Positions 1 through 11,500 of a DNA stretch of 64,000 bases are shown here, one piece after another. The stretch spans positions 1-64,000 of the forward strand of contig JAHLKH010000044.1 in NCBI GenBank assembly GCA_025526915.1. The letters are read 5' to 3'. The DNA is from Entophlyctis helioformis. Taxonomy: Eukaryota; Chytridiomycota; Chytridiomycetes; Chytridiales; Chytriomycetaceae. The number at the start of each line of letters is the position of its first letter. Within the stretch, counting starts at the first letter, position 1. The notes under the pieces were generated by a model. The model searched no databases. It was not told where the DNA came from and saw only the letters and a list, made by a program, of their open reading frames with translations. The translations under genes and the position numbers were made by a program.

Positions 1-60
1 CGAGCGTGATAAACGGCCGCTTTCACGACACGATCGGCAACGCAGCGACACAGCGACGAG

Positions 61-579
61 ATGACGGGCGCGCTGCCGTTTGGGGCCAGCTGGTGGGACC
101 GGCTGCCGCTCGAGCTGGAGGGCATCGTGTTCTCGTTCGCCAGCCCGCTCACCCGCCTGCTCAACGGCCCGCCGGGGCCGCGCCGCCCGCCCGACGCAGC
201 AACGCTCAGGGCCGCGTGGGCCGAGGCCGTGGCGGGCGAGTGGCCTGGGGATCTGGCGCTGCTGCCGGACATCCGCCTGGACGCCGACGATGCCCGCCTG
301 GTGCGCACGCGGGCCATGTACGGGCGGCTGTGTGCGCGGTTTCCACGGCAGGCGCTGGGCGGGCGGGCGTGGGCACGGCGATGGAACATGTACGCCGTGC
401 GCTTCGACGACGACGACGACGACAGCGACGACAGCGACGACAATGATGATGGCGGCGGCGATGGCAGCGGCGATGGCGGCGAAGATGCCGACGACGACGG
501 CGACTATGTGGACGAGGACGAGGATGGCGAGGACGGCGCTGGCGAGCATGTGCAGGTCGCACACGGCGGGGCACACACA

Positions 580-613
<34 letters not shown>

Positions 614-1872
614 TGCTGCAGACGTACGCGGTGGATGCCGGCCTGCAGCACATCCCGATGGCGCACGGCTGGCTCGAGCTGCTCGACTTTGAGTGCCCGA
701 TCGGCATGGCGTGGCACGCGGTGCGCAACGGATACGCGGAGCTGCTGGGCCACCTGGTCGCCCACCACGGCGTCGATCAGCGCCGCATGGGCCAGATGGA
801 CGTGTTCCACGCCTACGACGCGGCGCATGCCATGGACGTGGCGGCCAAGGGCGGCCACGCGGCGGTGCTGCGCATGCTGCACGACGCGGGCAGCACGGCG
901 TGCACGTCGAGCGCCATGGACTGGGCGGCCGAGTACGGGCACTTTGACGTGGTGCAGTGGCTGCACGCGCACCGGACAGAGGGCTGCACGACGTGGGCCA
1001 TGGACCGGTGCGCCGGCCTTGGGCGGCTGGACATGGTACAGTGGCTGCACGCCAACCGCACCGAGGGCTGCACGACAGGCGCGATGGGCAACGCGGCCGC
1101 CAATGGCCATCTGCACGTCGTGGCGTGGCTGCACGCGAACAGGACCGAGGGCTGCACGCCGCACGCGCTGTGGGGAGCCGCGTGGAATGGGCATCTGGCG
1201 GTGCTCAAGTGGCTGCACGCCAACCGCACAGAGCCGTGTCTGCCAGGCGCCATGGACTGGGCGGCCGAGCGCGGACACCTGGACGTGGTGGTCTGGCTGC
1301 ACGACACGGCGGTGGATCAGTGCACGGTCGACGCGATGGACGGCGCCGCCCGGAACGGGCACCTGCATGTCGTGCAGTGGCTGCATGCCCACCGCACCGA
1401 AGGCTGCACGACAGCGGCGATGGACCAGGCAGCGGCTGGCGGGCATCTGGACGTTGTGCGATGGCTGCACAAGCATCGCAGCGAGGGGTGCAGTGCAAGC
1501 GCGCTGCGTCTCGCGGCCAAGGGCGGGCACCTCGCGCTTGTCAAGTTCCTGCACGAGTTCCGTCTGCACGACATTGCGGACGGCATGGACGTGATGGACA
1601 CGGCGGCACAGCACGGGCATCTGGACGTGGTTCAGTGGCTGCACGACAATCGAGTGGGGACCTGCACAACGGCGGCCGTGGACAAGGCGGCCGAAAATGG
1701 GCATCTGGATGTTGTGCAGTTCCTGGTCCAGCACAGGGCTGAAGGCTGCACGGCAAAGGCAATCGACGCTGCCGTCGAGTACGGGCATCTGGACGTTGCG
1801 GCATGGTTACGCGCCACGTATGCTGACCAGTCGGTATTGTCTGGCGGGGTTATGAGCGAGGGTGATGAGTGA
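61..1872 (+). CDS. Ankyrin-repeat protein with F-box-like N-terminus
   Basis: Single uninterrupted reading frame of 603 residues. The first ~100 residues hold a WDRLPLELEGIVFSF segment that looks F-box-like, followed by a block ending in GDLALLPDIRLDADDARLVRTR that recurs in the second ankyrin gene near 57 kb. Residues ~115-190 are a very acidic Asp/Gly/Glu tract encoded by GAC runs. From ~205 to the end there are about a dozen 31-34-residue ankyrin units with the core GHLDVVQWLHA.RTEGCT. Ankyrin arrays bind other proteins; with an F-box-like start it could be a substrate adaptor of a ubiquitin ligase, but that role is inference. No signal peptide or membrane segment is seen. Start chosen as the first ATG of the open frame, with the conserved N-terminal block beginning shortly after it. 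Confidence 0.85.
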
Positions 1873-2048
1873 TGAAGCTGGCTGGACTGGGACTGGGATT
1901 GTTTGGGCGTTTGTCGCAATGAAAGCCTTGGACGAGATGCCGCGATGGATGGAGAGCAGATGGGCCGGCCGAATGAAGATGGATGTATTTCCAAGAGAAG
2001 TGATGGCACAGGGGCAAGCAAGAGCGACAATGACCACCAACAAACAGT

Positions 2049-4118
2049 TTAGTATCCTGCAGGTGCATACGACTGCTGCTGGTACGGCGGCTGCTGCTGC
2101 TGTTGCGGTGGGGGCTGCTGGTACTGTTGCGGTGGGGGCTGCTGCGCATAGACATTCGGATCCGCGTATCCTGTGGGCTGCTGTGGCATCGGTGCAGGAG
2201 CATATCCAGCAGTCGTTGCAGGCGGAGGCGCTCCATAGTATGCCTGTTGTGGCGGCATGTACTGTGGCTGCTGCTGTTGCTGTTGTGGCGCGTATCCATA
2301 AGCTGGCTGCTGGTGCTGTGGCGGCGCAGCGTAGGCTGCCCATGATTGGATCCATGTGAGTACCAAGCAAGCAAATGCGTGCACAAGCAGTGATGCTCAC
2401 CAGAAGCAGCAGCAGCAGCGGCGGCGGCGGAGGCAGCAGCATGCTGGTATTGCGCATGGGCCTCCATGAGCGAGTGGTACGATGCACACGCCTTTGCAAA
2501 GCGCTCACTGATGGCAGTCACTCGTCTGTCCAGCCCATGCATCACCAGTCAGCATCCGCTCACACAATGCACACAGTCGATACTCGGCTTGCCTTGCTTC
2601 TGGCGCTGGCTGCTGGCGAGCTTGATGACCTCGGGACGCAGCTCAAGCAACTTGTGGTAGTCGTTCTGCAGACGCTCTGTTTCGGCATAGTCTGCGCTCC
2701 GCGGATCGGCGTGCGCGACGCGTTCACGGAACTCTGCAATCAAGGATCGCTGGCTCAGGACGCGCTCTGTAGGGTCCTCAGCAGCAGCGGCAGCCGTTGA
2801 AGCAGCCGTCGGAGTGCCGTCCATGATCCGCTCGACATAGTTTGCCGGAAAGATGCCCACCACGCCACGCAGCGAACCCTTCCACCAATCCTGGAACGTG
2901 GTGCAGTCGTAGACGTCCACAATGTCGCCGCGAGCCAGATGCAGCTCGCCCTGCTCTGTGCCAGTAAAGTCGTACAGAGCACGAACGTGGAAGAGCACGT
3001 GGGCAGGCTTGACTGCCTGGCCCGACTTTGGCTGCGAGTTTTGCGACTTTGACTCTTGGACGGACAGCGACAGCGCCAGCTAGATGGAGCGAGTGTGGAC
3101 AGAGTCAGACGCAGACGATCGCGTAAGAGCGAGCAAGAGCGCGAGGGCAACTTACGGCCAGCTGCAGCTCCTCTTCCTCGCGGTCCTTGTCGGACGAGCG
3201 CTTCTCTGTCTTTGGCTTGTCGTGGGCAGGCGACGAAAACTGGAAGCCTGTCGAGGGGCAACACGACGAGCGAGGAGATGAGTGGCACAGCCGTGGCGGA
3301 TCGCAAGCAAGGCAGGATCGAAGGATCGCAGGATCGAAGGATCTCAGGATCACAAGATCGACGGCCTCTCACCGTCCGCCTTGAGCTTGTTGTAGACCTG
3401 CACCATGTAGTCGAGCGACGGCTCGGCCTTGAAGGCGTCGGCCCACTGCTGGATGAGCTCGAGGATGCGGTTGCGCACGGTGACGTGGACCGAGGCCTTG
3501 TTGTTGACCTGGCGGACCAGGGCGTCGAGGAAGGCGCGCGACGAGACCTCGCGCTTGACGGCCAGGCCGCAGTTCTGCACGAGCGAGTTGGCGACGGTCA
3601 GGCTGAACAGGATGACCTGGTGGTGGTTGTCATGGTGGTGGTGGTGGTGGTGGTTGCAGCGCCAGGGTCAGTCGGTGCCAGCGAGGCCAGCGAGGCCAGC
3701 GAGCGCAGACACAGACGCACGTTGACGTTCTTGTGCAGGATGCGGCGGGTGAGGATGGCGACGGCCTCTCTGGCCATGGCGTCGCTCCTGTGCGAGCAGC
3801 CCGCCGCGACAGTCGCTGTGTTAGTATTGGTGGTCGTCGTCGTCATCGTCGTGGTGGTGGTGGCACGGCATCGCCGGCATCGCACGGCATCGCACGGCAT
3901 CGCACGGCGTCGAGCAACGCACATGTCGGCCCGCTCGCAGATGTTGATGATGGCGGCCCAGTCGTCGCTGGTGTTGGTCTCGCTGGTGGCAGCGACTGCG
4001 GTTGTAGACGCAGACGCAGGCACATACGCAGCCAGCGGGTCAGTGCTCGTGCCTGTGCGTCCATGGCTGGCTGGCTGGCTCGCTTACCGATCGTGTCCTC
4101 AAGGCCCATGGCTGGCAT
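2049..4118 (-). CDS. HSE1: ESCRT-0 subunit Hse1/STAM, VHS-UIM-SH3
   Basis: Sorts ubiquitinated membrane cargo on endosomes with Vps27. Exons read on the minus strand: 4118-4088, 3995-3923, 3787-3721, 3616-3373, 3247-3156, then from 3079. Joined, they give a VHS domain (TSDDWAAIINICERADM ... QNCGLAVKREV ... ELIQQWADAF), a ubiquitin-interacting helix (DREEEELQLALALSLSVQ) and an SH3 domain (ALYDFTGTEQGEL ... GIFPANYVERI). A coiled segment and a Gln/Pro/Tyr-rich tail ending at 2049 follow, the usual Hse1 order. All listed phases agree. The junction near 2597 has no GT donor in a suitable phase; a GC-AG intron (donor GCAAGG) would solve it. The start at 4118 lies 116 bases from the divergent SWEET start. 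Confidence 0.9.
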
Positions 4119-4234
4119 GTTTGCGGCTTTCTCGACAAGTAGTAAAACGCAACTTTGACTACCAAAACGGCCTCTTCAACTAGGGCAACTGCAACTCCAC
4201 AACCACCACCAATACAACAACGACAGCAGCAGCC

Positions 4235-5234
4235 ATGACGCCCCTCGAGCTGGCCGCCACCGCCCTCACCATCGGCATGTTCCTCAGCGGCCTCGCCCCG
4301 CTGCGCGCCTTTGCCGAGCAGCGCTCCACGGGCAACGCCTCCATCACGCCCAGCCTGTCCACCTTCCTCAACTGCGCCCTCTGGCTCAAGTATGGCGTCT
4401 TGCTCGCCCAGCCCGCCATGGTCGCCGTCAACGCCGTCGGCGTCGCCACGTCCGTGCTGGCCCTCTACGTCTTCTGCAAGTACTCGGACCGCAGAGTGAG
4501 TTGCGCTTTTACGTCTGTCTGCCCATGTGTCTGCCCATGTGTCGGCCTGTAGGTCTGCCTGCCGCCCGTCCGTCCGTCCCAACGCCGCACATTCCCATCC
4601 GGCCTCGTGGCTCAATGGACGGGCCGCTGCATTCAACCTCGTGCATGCACATGCACATGCACATGCACATGCGCCGGCCGCCTTGCACACCGCGCGTGGC
4701 TCCTTGCAACTCACGCTGCGATCCTCGTCCAACCAGGCCGATGCAGAGCGGCTCGTGCTCTACGCCCTCGCCTTTGTCGCCATCGTCTTTGCCTACATCT
4801 TCACCTCGTACTCGCCGCAGGTCGTGGAGCAGCTCGGCTTCCTGACCGCCATGTTCTCCATCGTCATGTTCGGCTCGCCGCTGCTCTCTCTGGTACGTGC
4901 CCACCATCGTCTCCCATCTTCTCCATCTTCTTCTCCTTCTCCTTCTGGAAACGCTCCACGCGGTGCTGACCATCCGCGACAGGCCAAGGTCATCCAGACG
5001 CGCTCGGCCGCCGGCCTCATCTCGCTGCAGACGGCGCTCATCTCGCTCACCGCCTGCGTGCTCTGGACGCTCTTTGGCCAGCAGATCAACAACTCGTTTG
5101 TCATTGTGCCCAACCTCATTGGCGGCATCCTGTGTCTGCTCCAGCTGGCCGTGCTCGCCGTCTACGGCAGCAGCTCCTCGCCTTACGACCACGTCCCCGT
5201 GTCCACAGCAGCATCCTCGTCTCGCATCGATTAA
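4235..5234 (+). CDS. SWEET-family sugar transporter
   Basis: Predicted bidirectional sugar uniporter of the plasma or an internal membrane. Three exons (4235-4495, 4737-4892, 4983-5234) give 222 residues, normal for SWEETs. There are two MtN3/saliva three-helix units joined by a linker helix. The first unit holds FLSGLAPLRAF, STGNASITPSLSTFLNCALWLKYG; the second holds AKVIQTRSAAGLISLQTALISLTACVLWTLFG and a terminal helix IVPNLIGGILCLLQLAVLAVYG. Both units keep the triple-helix-bundle pattern with the conserved Pro/Trp surroundings. Intron 1 contains a tandem CATGCA tract. SWEETs occur in plants, animals and some early-diverging fungi, so its presence fits a chytrid. The substrate cannot be told from sequence. 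Confidence 0.9.
4642..4672. repeat. Tandem CATGCA repeat in SWEET intron 1
   Basis: About five copies of the hexamer CATGCA/ACATGC inside the first intron of the SWEET gene. Simple-sequence repeat; no function is implied. Confidence 0.9.
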
Positions 5235-5412
5235 TCCATACCCCTCACACACACACACGCACCTCTTCTACACAGAGTCTCTTATTGTTATGCAAGTAAA
5301 ACCGAGACGACCGTTCTCATCACACACCATCAGCCCGGGTTCATTTGAAATGGCGCGTCTTCAGAGTGGCATGCTCTCGTCGAAAGCCGACCCGCATCGC
5401 ACCGCATCCCCT

Positions 5413-7745
5413 TCAGCTATCCGCACTGGCATCCACATCCATCATCGCCTTGGCGCCATCCTTGGACGCCACAACCGTCTCGGCCTTTTTGCCAGCAGTC
5501 CCCGACCGGTCTTTGCGGTAGCTCGGCAATCCCTTGATCTCCAACAGATCGCCTGTGCCATGAATGTCCAGGCTCTTGGTGTCCTTGGCCTCCTTGACGT
5601 CTTTGCCAGCCGCCTCGTCGGCCTCTTTGGAGACTTTCGAGTCTTTCGAGTCCTTGGCATCCTTGGAATCCTTGGCCTTGTCATCACTGCCAGCCTTGCT
5701 GCGACGGTCACCACGATCACGATCACGGTCACGGTCACTGCCTCGTCTTAAACTCTTCCCATCATCATCTCTGTCCTTGCGATCGTCTTTGCGGTCTCCC
5801 TTCTTGTCGTCATCTCTGTCTTTGCGATCATCCTTCCGGTCTCTCTTCTTGTCATCCGGCGACCCGCCACGACGGTCGCTCTTGCGCTCGTCTTTCTTGG
5901 CGTCGCTGGCCCCGCCCTTGCTGCCAGCCGGCGACCGAGACCGTACGCGACGGCGCACACGCGACGTTGACCGTGACCGGCTGCGGCTGCGGCTACGGCT
6001 ACGGCTGGGACTCCGGCTGCGCTTGCGTGATACGCGATCACGGTCACGGTCTCTGTCTCTGTCCCTGTCTCTGTCGCGATCACGTCGCTCTCGGGAGCGC
6101 TCTCGTAAGCGGTCGCTGCCTCCTCGTCCACGGTCACGGTCGCGGTCTCGCTCACGATCACGGTCAACGCGGTCAGTGCGATCGCGAGACCGGTCGCGTG
6201 CACGGTCATGGCGGTCGCGCGAGCGATCTCTGGACCGGTCGCGCACTCTTGGCCGGTCTGGAGAGCGTTCCCTGGATCGCCGGCGCCGTCCCGAGTCTGC
6301 CTCCCCGCACCCATCCAACATTTCATCACTGCCTGTCAGGCTCGACTCTGCAATCGATTGAACAGCCATCCGGTCTTACCGCGGTGTCGCTGGCCAGACC
6401 GCGATCTCGAACGGGAGCGAGATCTTGACCTGGAGCGCGACCGTCTGCGAGCACTGCGACGACGCGGACTGTCGGGCGACGGCGAACGTCTGCGTCTCCT
6501 GTCGCGATCACGGTCCCTGTCGCGGTCTCTGTCTCTGTCGCGATCTCTGTCGCGCGAAAGAGAGCGGCCACCACCGCTGCGGCCAGACGAGCGGCCCGAC
6601 ACTCGAGCATCACGTGCCCGAAGTTCCGCACGCGCCGCGCGTGCAGCCATGACGGTTGATGCCGCAGTGGCAGCAGCAGCAGCGGCAGCAGGATTGACTG
6701 TGTTCATGTTCACCACGGGCGTAAGTTCGCTGCTGGCAGACAACCTGGAGCTCATCAACGCAGCAGAAGATCTGCCACCAACACTAACACCGCGAGACTG
6801 ACCGTCGCCTTGTGGCTTGGCATTGGGCATGGCAAGCACCGGCTTGGTGATGGAGTGCTTGGACCGATTGACTCTGCAGACACGCATCCCGCCCAAAACG
6901 GTTGTTGTGAGTTGCATGCAGCCACGCGTTGGCATGTCCGCAGCAACAGCACGGCAAGACGTACTTGACAGAGCGGCCAGCGACACCCATGCCGTGCAGA
7001 TGCAGAGCCGCGCTTGCTCCTTCGACCGTTGCTGTGGGGCCAACCGATCCAACGTCAGTCGATCCAGCCAAACGATCCAGCCAGCCAGACGATCCAGCCA
7101 GACAGCAAGATAGACGAGCCAGCAACGCACCAAACTCGACAAAGGCATAGCGGGTCGAGTGGGTCGGATCGCCGGCCATCTTGACCTGCACGACATCGCC
7201 ACAGCAGGCAAACAGCATCAGCAGCTCGGCCGACGACAGGCCCGAGTGCAGGTTGCCCGCATACAGCGTGCGGTCGATGCCCTCGCGCAGGTTGCCACCA
7301 GCGGGGCCGCCAGGCACGGGCACGGGCAGCGGCAGCGGCACCGGCACCAGCGACGCACCGAGCGCCGACACAAACAGCGTGCGGTCGCCCAGGACGGCGC
7401 CGGTCAGATGCACGGCCACGGCGGCCTCGTCGGCAGAGGCGAACTCGACCAGCGCGGTCTGGGCGAGGCCGTCGGGCGACGGCGTCACGGCCAGGCTCAC
7501 GACGCAGCCGACAAAGCCGAAGAAGGTCTGCAGCACGTCGCTGGTGATCAGCTTGGAGATGTTGGACGCCTGGCGGGCGGTCGTGCAGTGTCAGCCGTGT
7601 GTGCGTGTGTGCGTGTGTGTGCGTGTGGGATGGCACGCACCTGCACCGTGCGGGCGTCCTTGTCGGCATCCGCCGCGTCGACAGCGACAGCAGCAGCCTC
7701 AGCCGCCGCCTCAGCAGCAGCAGGCTCGTCGCGGCTCACGGTCAT
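5413..7745 (-). CDS. SREK1-like splicing factor: two RRMs and RS domain
   Basis: Likely nuclear pre-mRNA splicing regulator of the SREK1/SRrp86 type. Exons 7745-7641, 7569-7131, 7031-6965, 6873-6380 and 6347-5413 keep phase and give ~679 residues. After an Ala-rich start, RRM1 runs from NISKLITSDVLQTFFGFVG to the DRTLFVSAL strand. RRM2 (RTLYAGNLHSGLSSAELLMLF ... TRYAFVEFATVEGASAALHLHG) is followed by VNRSKHSITKPV, which matches the VNHS..I.KP signature after RRM2 of SREK1. The C-terminal ~380 residues are arginine/serine and arginine/aspartate dipeptides, then a Lys/Asp-rich tail. The last intron has two possible acceptors, 6347 (used here) or one 15 bases further on. The antisense strand of the RS region is open only because of the repetitive codons. 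Confidence 0.85.
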
Positions 7746-7795
7746 GCGCAGCAGCCCTCAGCGGAAACACGCGCGACGTTTATTGGCTGTCCGCT

Positions 7796-7832
7796 CACGT
7801 GGACCCCACATGACCACACGTGACCACACGTG
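7796..7832. promoter_or_regulatory. Three CACGTG boxes upstream of the SREK1-like gene
   Basis: CACGTG at 7796-7801, 7817-7822 and 7827-7832, in the 97 bases between the IFT20 stop and the SREK1-like start. CACGTG is the core bound by bHLH factors such as Cbf1 or Pho4 in fungi. Binding here is inference. Confidence 0.5.
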
Positions 7833-7842
7833 ACTGGCTGGC

Positions 7843-8485
7843 TCATTTCATCGTAAGTGCATCCATGAAGGCCTGCTGCTCCGTCTGCACCTTGACCAGC
7901 GACTCGTGCTGCACAGCCAGGCTGTGCGGCCCTGCGTGTCAGTTGCATGCACACACGCACACGCGACACACATGCGCGCAGAAGCGTACCGGTCCAGCTC
8001 GGCCTCGCGTTCACGCAGCAGTGCCTGCAGCTGTGCCTGGCGCGACTTGCGGTTCTCGACCTCGCTCTCGACCTGGATGCGCAGCCCGATGGTCTGCACT
8101 CCACCCCATCCATCCGTGTATGTGTGTGAGTATACCAGATTGGCAGATAAGCAGACGATGGCCAACGCTCTGCCCACCTTGAGCTTCTCGTGCTCAATCT
8201 GCGATGCCTTTTCGGCCAGCAGGCCCTGGAACACGCCAACAATCGTGTTGAACTCGTTAATCTCTGGCGTCCGTGTCGTCGTGTCGTGTCGTGCCGTGTT
8301 GTGTTGTGCCTGGTGTCAGCACACTGGGACAGCACGACAGCGAGACAGGGGGCCAGGCACAGTCACCTACTCTGCGTAAACTCTTTGCACTCTTCCTTGA
8401 GCCGCGCAGACGCATCAAACTGCCCAGGGTCCAGGATGCGTATCTTGGAGAACTCGTCAAACGTGATGGCTGTCGACTGCGCCAT
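7843..8485 (-). CDS. IFT20: Intraflagellar transport protein IFT20
   Basis: Small coiled-coil subunit of IFT complex B, also tied to Golgi-to-cilium traffic; it marks a flagellated life stage. Four exons (8485-8371, 8263-8178, 8093-7990, 7921-7843) give 127 residues, against about 132 in animals. The protein shows the family's landmarks in order: FDEFSKIRILDP, LKEECKEFTQKINEFN.IVG, EHEKLKTIGLR, RQAQLQALLREREAELDR and LVKVQTEQQAFMDAL. No upstream in-frame ATG exists before a stop, so the start at 8485 is secure. The gene is tightly packed between MET10 and the SREK1-like gene on the same strand. Confidence 0.93.
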
Positions 8486-8576
8486 CTCGTGCTGCCCGTC
8501 CTTCCACACGAATGAGTTGTGCTTGTCGCGTCAAGGTCTGGCTTTATTCAAACAGAGTTGGGATCGATGAGGCAGT

Positions 8577-11500
8577 CTAGTACACCTCGAGCACATATCT
8601 CTCCGTTTCCTTGAACCGCTCGAGCAGCTCGCGTGCCTCGCTCTCGGCCATGCCGCTCTGGAATGCAGAGACGAGCGCATCGGCAACGTCGGGCACAGGC
8701 CATGTGGGACCACACAGGTAAAAGTTGCCGCTCTGCTTGACCATCAGCTCGTAGATGAGGTCTGCATCGCCCGCGATCTTGTGCTGGATGTACACCTTGT
8801 CCGCTTGGTCGCGCGAGAAGGCCAGGCCGAGGTGCGTGAGGAGCCCGTCAGCATGGTACGCATCGAGCTCCTCGCCGTAGAGATACTCCATCGAGCGGTG
8901 GCGGGATCCAAAGTAGAGCACCATCGGGCCCACTGCAAAGCCCTTGGACCGCCAGTACCAGCGCTCCTCGATGAACGCGCGGAACGGCGCCATGCCGGTG
9001 CCCAGGCCCGCCATGATTACGGGGTCCGTGAGCCGCTCCGGCAGCCGCATGACCGACGGCTTGATCGACACCGTGACAGCCTGTCCCGGCCGCGCATTGA
9101 CGAGGTAGCGGGTCGCCTGGCCGAACCGCGTCTCGCCCGTCGGCGTCACCCAGTCCACGAGCACAACGAGCAGATGCACCGAGTTGGGATGCACGCGCTG
9201 GCTCGACGCAATCGAGTAGTGTCGCGGCTTGATCGCAGGCACAATCCGCACCAGCTCGTCCACCGTCACACGTGCCGACGGGAACATCTTGAGCAGATCC
9301 ACAAACGTCGGCGTGTGCTTGGCAACAAACGCGTCGAGCACCTCGGTAGCGTCCAGCAGGCTCAGCAGTCGCTCCTGCTCGTCGGCGTCGGCTGCCCGGT
9401 ACGCCAGGTACTGATAAAACTTTTTGCCGGGCTTGCCAAAGATGTCCAGCACCTGCGTAAACACGTGCTCGAGGCTGCGGAGCTCAGACACCTTGCGGCC
9501 GCCTGCCGACTCGCGGTCCATAGCAACCAGCGTATCGCCCGACACGCCCAGGTGCTCGAGGAACGCGCGCACAGCCACCGGATCGTTGTGCGCATGCACG
9601 CCAAGAGCGTCGCCAATATCGTACGTGAGGCCAGTGCCCGTCGTGTCAAACTCGATGTGGAAGATGTTGCGGTCGTACGTGCCGGGCGTGAGCCGCACGT
9701 TTTCCGTGACTCGCACCTGGAAGGTTGGGCCGTCAATGTCAGGGCGGAGCACGCGCTGCGTGCGAAACGCGGCCGGGAACATCACGGGCAGGGCTGCGTG
9801 GTACGGGCTAACGAGCGTGGACGTGGGGTCGGATGCCGTGGCTGCGGCGGCCTCGCCCACCTGCACGCGGGCGGCAGGGATCGTGGGCTGGATGTCGAGT
9901 GCCGAGACAACCGTTGAGAGAGCGTCGACGTCGTCATCCGATGCACGCAGCAGGCTGGCGTCGACAGCAACAAGCGACTCGATGCCACGGTCCATGGCCA
10001 GCAGCTTGGTGCGCGCAATGTTGTGCGACGACTCGCCATTCTGCACGCGTGCAACGAGACGTGTGTAGTGGTCGTCAAAGTCGCTGCCATCAAACGCCAG
10101 TCGGAGGAACGCGGCTTGCAGGATATCGTTGGCATAGTCTGCAGGCGTGCCGTAAAAGATGGTAAAGTCCTTGGCGACACGGGCGACATTGAGCAGCGAG
10201 ACCGACACGCGACGCTCAAGGATGGATTGGCGGACAGCCACATCGAGGGACTTTGCAAACTCGGCAGGCGTCTGGGCCGTGTTCACGAGCAGCTTTCCGC
10301 CAGCGCGGACGGACGCCACGACATTGTGGGTCGCAAGGATAGAGGCGTCATGGCACTGAACCAAGTCAGCCGCATGGACCAGCTCCGAGGTGGTGATGGG
10401 GGCGGGGCCGTATCGCAGATGGGTGACCGTCTTGGGCTCGATGCACGCGCCGAGATGCTGGGTGGCGCGCTGCACAAACGCCGACTCGTCAGCAGTAAAG
10501 TGCGCAACCACCTTGTCGCCAACAGCCCGAGTGCCGTCCACATCGCGGTCCCAGAACACAGCCTCGACAGCCGCAGCACGCTTGAATTCCTCCAGAGAGG
10601 CATCTGCCGCGTCAAACGCAATCGCATGGTGCACGGCACCGCCGGATGCGAGCTCGCGCACAAGCTTGGTGATGGCAAGCGACGTAAAGTGCTGGGCACC
10701 TTTGGCGAACACGGGCTTGAACACGCGAGGAGCCGCCTTGCCAGTAGCCGCAGCCGCGTAGATGGCCGACACAACGTCCAGGGTAAACGCGCTGTGAGAA
10801 GCCAGATCGTCGGCAGCATCGCCAATGACCACGACGGTCGTGGCAGAGGCAGGAAGGGCAGCTACGAGACGCGCAGGCGACCACGGACGGTACAGCCGGA
10901 CGTTGAGTGCGCCGACTGCAGGACCAGTGCCAGCAGCAGCAAACGCATCGACGGTTTCGCGTGCAAGGGCAGAGGCAAGACCCATGGACACGATCACGAT
11001 GCTGGCATCCGACGGGCCGTGGTACTCGACGGGATGGTAGCGAGCGCCAAGCGTGGCAGCCAGGCCATCAAAGACAGCATCAACGGCATCGACGCAGCTG
11101 TCGACCGTCGGCTGGGTGGCAGACACCTTGCCAGCCAGCGAGCTGATTGCCGCGCTCACACTGGCAGGCGAGACAACATTGACGACCGCCGTCTGTCCAG
11201 CCACGCGAGCGGCATCAAAGAAATGCAGCACAGGCGTGTGGGCGATCTGCGACACGGCATGAGCGATGACGGCCATGTCATGCACCTCTTGCACCGACGC
11301 CGAGGCCAGGATAGCGAATCCGGTATGGGCCGCCTTGAGTACATCGGCGTAGTTGGCGTGCACAGCAAAGTCGGCATCGATCGTGTGTGCGCCGACATGG
11401 AGGACAGGGGCGTGGCCGTCACGAGCCATGCTGTAGAGGGCAGGGAGGAGAGAGCCGAGCGCTGCGGACGAGAGGACGGCCGTGGCGGACTGGCTGGACG

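Noticed and set aside
5564..6361. Open frame opposite the RS domain
   Set aside because: Produced by repetitive CGN/AGN codons read in reverse; Ser/Leu/Arg dipeptide product only.
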